From DATCVA01 sp036567205 (lineage in GTDB: Bacteria; Pseudomonadota; Gammaproteobacteria; Burkholderiales; Burkholderiaceae_B): a DNA stretch of 33,977 nt. This document shows positions 30,935 to 33,977 of this stretch, piece after piece. Each line of letters starts with the position of its first letter. Positions within the stretch are counted from its first letter, which is position 1. Below the pieces are notes generated by a model. That model had not been told where the DNA came from and did no database searches. It worked only from the letters and a program-made list of their open reading frames with translations. Both the position numbers and the translations under genes were made by a program. Location: positions 1-33,977 of the forward strand of contig DATCVA010000279.1 of NCBI GenBank assembly GCA_036567205.1, given 5' to 3'.

Positions 30935-30946
30935 CTTTATAAGTGA

Positions 30947-32158
30947 TTAATTAGCGTCTGCCGGGCGCCATTGTCTGACTTGCTCGTCGGTAGGTTGTAC
31001 TGTTGCGCCATCGACATAACGAAAGTCGGTCATGATCCCTTTTCCATCTTTAAGGCCCAAAATCCCCACATAGGCACCCATGGTCGACTGATGGTCAATC
31101 CCGCGGTAAACGATGCGGCCAAATGGCGTTTGTACCTCGAGCCCGCTGAATGCCTTGATAAGCGCGTCGGTATCGGTCGAGCCGGCCTTTTCAATACCCG
31201 CCGCCAGGGACAGAATCGAGTTATAGCCAACAACAGTCCCTAAACGAGGGTAATCGTTGAATCGGGCCTGATATGCGTCCAGAAACTTTTTATGCTCTGG
31301 GGTATTGATGGCATACCACGGGTAGCCGGTTACCACCCAACCTACAGGCGTCTCATTGCCCAGCGCATCAAGATATTCGGGTTCGCCCGTCAACATGCTG
31401 ACGACCGGCAAATCCTTAAGAAAATTACGCTGAGTGGCTGCCCGCACAAACTTCGTCAGATCAGTAGCGAATAAAACATTGAACATAGCATCAGGCTTGG
31501 CATCGGCCAGGGCCTGGACCACAGGGCCCGCATCAATCTTACCTAGCGGAGTGGCCTGTTCCGCCACAAACTCGACATCGGGCTGCGCCTCTTTCAGCAA
31601 CTGCTTAAACGTTGCAACGGCTGACTGGCCATACTCGTAGTTGGGATAAACAATGGCCCAACGCTTTTTATTCATTTTGACCGCAGCCGGGATCAACATG
31701 GCCACTTGCATATAGGTAGAGTTGCGCAACCGATATGTATAACGATTGCCATCGGCCCAAACAATTTTGTCGGTCAATGGCTCACTAGCCAGAAAGAATA
31801 TTTTTTTATGTTTGGCGAAGTCGGTTATGGCCAAGCCAATGTGCGATAAAAATGTACCCGTTAAAACGTCTACTTTGTCCCGCGTTAGCAGTTCCTGGGC
31901 AGCGCGCACTGCATCGCCAGGGTTGGAGTTGTCATCCCGGACAATAAGTTCAAGCTGCTTGCCATTGACTCCACCAGCAGCATTGATTTGCTCAATTGCC
32001 AGATCCATCCCTTTTTTATAGGGCTCCAGGAAAGCAGGCTGAGTTTTGTAACTGTTTAGCTCGCCGATTTTGATGGTATCGTGCGCGACAACGGGCGACA
32101 CGGCGAAGCACAACGCTGCGGCAGCTATCCATTTTTTATGAAAGCCCTGACAATACAT
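30947..32158 (-). CDS. LIV-type ABC transporter periplasmic binding protein (system 2)
   Basis: Receptor of importer 2, 403 residues from the ATG at 32158, which has AAGGA seven bases upstream; the frame is open to 32272 without a ribosome site. The signal peptide is about 1-25 (KKWIAAAALCFAVSPVVA, cleavage before HDTIKIGEL). The type I fold is shown by KIGELNSYKTQPAFLEPYKKG, EQINAAGGVNGKQLELIVRDD and VGYNSILSLAAGIEKAG. It is only distantly like the system 1 receptor, so the ligand should differ. It heads the four-gene operon and is divergent from the sulfatase-fold gene. Confidence 0.92.
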   Translation of the reverse strand: MYCQGFHKKWIAAAALCFAVSPVVAHDTIKIGELNSYKTQPAFLEPYKKGMDLAIEQINAAGGVNGKQLELIVRDDNSNPGDAVRAAQELLTRDKVDVLTGTFLSHIGLAITDFAKHKKIFFLASEPLTDKIVWADGNRYTYRLRNSTYMQVAMLIPAAVKMNKKRWAIVYPNYEYGQSAVATFKQLLKEAQPDVEFVAEQATPLGKIDAGPVVQALADAKPDAMFNVLFATDLTKFVRAATQRNFLKDLPVVSMLTGEPEYLDALGNETPVGWVVTGYPWYAINTPEHKKFLDAYQARFNDYPRLGTVVGYNSILSLAAGIEKAGSTDTDALIKAFSGLEVQTPFGRIVYRGIDHQSTMGAYVGILGLKDGKGIMTDFRYVDGATVQPTDEQVRQWRPADAN

Positions 32159-32297
32159 GTTTGAATCCTTGTTTATTAGCGAAGTTGGCACAGACAAAGA
32201 AAATAAATTGTACGCAATATCGCCCACCAACAGCGATATAAGCAAATAAATAGCTACACACACATTTTCCATTTACTTTTTCATAACACCACCCTCT

Positions 32298-33977
32298 ATG
32301 CGCGAGCTAACTCTTAGTTTCATTGTTTCGAGCTTTATTCTGCTGATGTTTAGCCGCTGTCTTTTAGCTGCCTGGCAATGGACAAGGGTGAAACAAGCCG
32401 GGGGCCTGCTTCCTATCTTGAAAGGCGGGCTGCGCATCGACGCCATCATGATTGCCGCTCTGGCGGGTATTCCAGCCATGCTGTCGCCCTGGCTGGGCCA
32501 TCTTCCCCAAGCCGTCGCCGTTACTACCTGGTGGTATCTGTTTGCCTGGTTTTTACTGGTGCTTCTCGAAGCCTCCACCCCACAATTCATTTACGAATAC
32601 GACACTCGTCCCAACCGCTTATATGTCGAATACTTAAAGCATCCCCAGGAAGTATTCGGCATGCTCTGGAAAGGCTATAAAGGAGTTGTTGTTGGGGCGA
32701 TACTAGTTTTAACAGTCTTCGTATGGGCGGAATACCTATTGTTAAACTTGGCCGGCCCCGACCCCTCAATGACGTGGTGGCAACGTCCTTTGTTTACACT
32801 GATAGCCGCCGCCATCACGTTTTTGGCCATTCGCGGCACACTTAGCCACCGGCCCATCAACCCGTCCACCGTCGCCTATTGCGGCGACAGCATGTTAAAT
32901 ACCCTTCCGCTCAACTCGCTCTATAGCGTAGCGTACGCTATTTACAGCATGAAAAACGAACGATCGGCAGGCGATGTCTACGGTAATATGCCGGTCGACG
33001 AAATGAACGATATTGTTAAGGCCTGCGCGGGCATTCAAAGCGCCGACACCGACATTCCTACCCTGCACATGCACGAGCCCAGCCTTCCACGAGAAAGGCC
33101 GCTAAACGTCGTCATGATCATCGAAGAAAGCCTGGGCGCGCAATATGTGGGCAACCTGGGCGGCAACAACTTAACGCCCTGTCTGGACCGGCTTGCAACC
33201 GAAGGCTGGAACTTTTCCCGCGCCTATGCGACGGGTACCCGCTCGGTGCGAGGTCTTGAGGCCATCGTGGCGGGATTTCCCCCCACTATTTCCGACGCGG
33301 CGCTGCGTCTTTCAGGCGCACAAAGCAATTTTTTCACGATGGCCCAGGTACTTAAACAACAGGGATACCGGTCGCGATTCATTTACGGCGGGGAAGCGCA
33401 TTTCGACAATATGAAAAGCTTCTTCCTGGGCAATGGTTTCGATGATCTTTACGATCGCGCAACGTTTAATAACCCGGCATTCGTCGGCACCTGGGGCGCC
33501 TCGGACGAAGACATGTTCAACCAGATCGACAACCTGCTCAGTCACCCACCCGGGCAACCCACCTTTACCCTGGCCTTTTCAGTCACCAACCATTCACCCT
33601 GGGAATACCCGGGCGGCCGCATCGAGCCGCAGGGCAATCCGGCCAGCGTCGAAAACAGCGTGCGTTACGCCGACTGGGCCATCGGCCAGTTTTTCGAAAA
33701 AGCCAAACGCTCCGATTATTGGGAAAATACGGTATTTTTAATTGTTGCCGATCACGACTCGCGCGTATTTGGCGCCAACCTGGTTCCGCTGCGCCACTTC
33801 CACGTCCCCGCCCTGATACTAGGCGCCGGCATTACGCCAAAACGCGACGAGCGTCTGATCAGCCAAATTGACCTGCCACCCACCTTGTTATCGCTTATGG
33901 GCCTGCGCACCGCGCACCCAATGATCGGGCACGACCTTACGCGCGAGGGGGGCGGCCGCGCCATGATGCAATATGGC
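32298..33977 (+). CDS. LTA synthase-like sulfatase-fold membrane transferase, 3' end cut off
   Basis: The frame is open from the ATG at 32298 to the right edge, 560 codons with no stop. About five hydrophobic segments fill the first 180 residues (SFIVSSFILLMFS near the start, GVVVGAILVLTVFVWAEYLL further on). A periplasmic alkaline-phosphatase/sulfatase domain follows from about 270: NVVMIIEESLG with metal-binding Glu276/277, the nucleophile Thr314 in ATGTRSVRG, and IVADHDSRVFG with metal-binding Asp485/His486. This is the plan of LtaS/OpgB/EptA relatives, which move phosphoglycerol or phosphoethanolamine onto envelope polymers. In a Gram-negative the target is probably periplasmic glucan or lipid-linked glycan (inference). 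No clear ribosome site precedes the ATG. Confidence 0.9.
   Translation, partial: MRELTLSFIVSSFILLMFSRCLLAAWQWTRVKQAGGLLPILKGGLRIDAIMIAALAGIPAMLSPWLGHLPQAVAVTTWWYLFAWFLLVLLEASTPQFIYEYDTRPNRLYVEYLKHPQEVFGMLWKGYKGVVVGAILVLTVFVWAEYLLLNLAGPDPSMTWWQRPLFTLIAAAITFLAIRGTLSHRPINPSTVAYCGDSMLNTLPLNSLYSVAYAIYSMKNERSAGDVYGNMPVDEMNDIVKACAGIQSADTDIPTLHMHEPSLPRERPLNVVMIIEESLGAQYVGNLGGNNLTPCLDRLATEGWNFSRAYATGTRSVRGLEAIVAGFPPTISDAALRLSGAQSNFFTMAQVLKQQGYRSRFIYGGEAHFDNMKSFFLGNGFDDLYDRATFNNPAFVGTWGASDEDMFNQIDNLLSHPPGQPTFTLAFSVTNHSPWEYPGGRIEPQGNPASVENSVRYADWAIGQFFEKAKRSDYWENTVFLIVADHDSRVFGANLVPLRHFHVPALILGAGITPKRDERLISQIDLPPTLLSLMGLRTAHPMIGHDLTREGGGRAMMQYG

Noticed and set aside
1..33977. CRISPR arrays, phage genes, toxin-antitoxin pairs, rRNA or an intact transposase.
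   Set aside because: No regularly spaced repeats and no protein with the matching motifs were seen on either strand.

Overview
The window looks like a chromosomal segment from a betaproteobacterium, most likely of the Alcaligenaceae (Bordetella/Pusillimonas-like). The support is the gene content: two orphan Bug/TctC periplasmic binding proteins, two LIV-type ABC importers, a CaiB-type CoA-transferase, malonyl-CoA decarboxylase, a TctDE-type two-component pair and PldA with an N-terminal extension. This placement rests on gene families only; no 16S or housekeeping marker is present.

Layout. (1) 1-1620, minus strand: malonyl-CoA decarboxylase followed by an enoyl-CoA hydratase-family gene that runs off the left edge. 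(2) 1897-5973, plus strand: response regulator, sensor kinase of TctD/TctE type, and a large MHS-family MFS symporter. (3) 6200-10033, minus strand: aconitase A followed by a Bug-type binding protein. (4) 10191-20229, minus strand: a tightly spaced eight-gene unit in the order aldehyde dehydrogenase, GMC alcohol dehydrogenase, LIV binding protein, LivH, fused LivM-LivG, LivF, CaiB CoA-transferase, HMG-CoA-lyase-family enzyme. It ends in a 12-bp-stem terminator-like hairpin and is read divergently from a LysR regulator (20467-21351). The intergenic region holds two palindromes, one with the LysR T-N11-A pattern. (5) 21352-22162: a graveyard of gene fragments (hydantoinase B, probable OsmC/Ohr, possible SDR) next to tRNA-Arg(UCU). 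(6) 22399-23751: outer-membrane phospholipase A. (7) 23768-27413: Bug protein and CocE/NonD hydrolase, divergent from a GntR/FCD regulator across a perfect 26-bp palindrome. (8) 27477-32158, minus strand: a second LIV importer, this time with LivH and LivM fused. (9) 32298 to the right edge: an LTA-synthase-like sulfatase-fold transferase, truncated by the window.

The most interesting unit is region 4. Its enzymes can be joined into one route: primary alcohol to aldehyde (GMC), aldehyde to carboxylate (a GabD-like enzyme suited to a glutarate-semialdehyde-like substrate), carboxylate to CoA ester (CaiB), and C-C cleavage by a DRE-TIM lyase. Mevalonate fits every step (mevalonate, mevaldate, 3-hydroxy-3-methylglutarate, HMG-CoA, acetyl-CoA plus acetoacetate). 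That would be a route to HMG-CoA that needs no HMG-CoA reductase. This is inference, and other branched hydroxy acids are possible. Two diverged copies of a short repeat lie in the same orientation at about 6.0 kb and 21.3 kb, on either side of regions 3 and 4, which suggests the roughly 15-kb block may have been acquired or shuffled as a unit.
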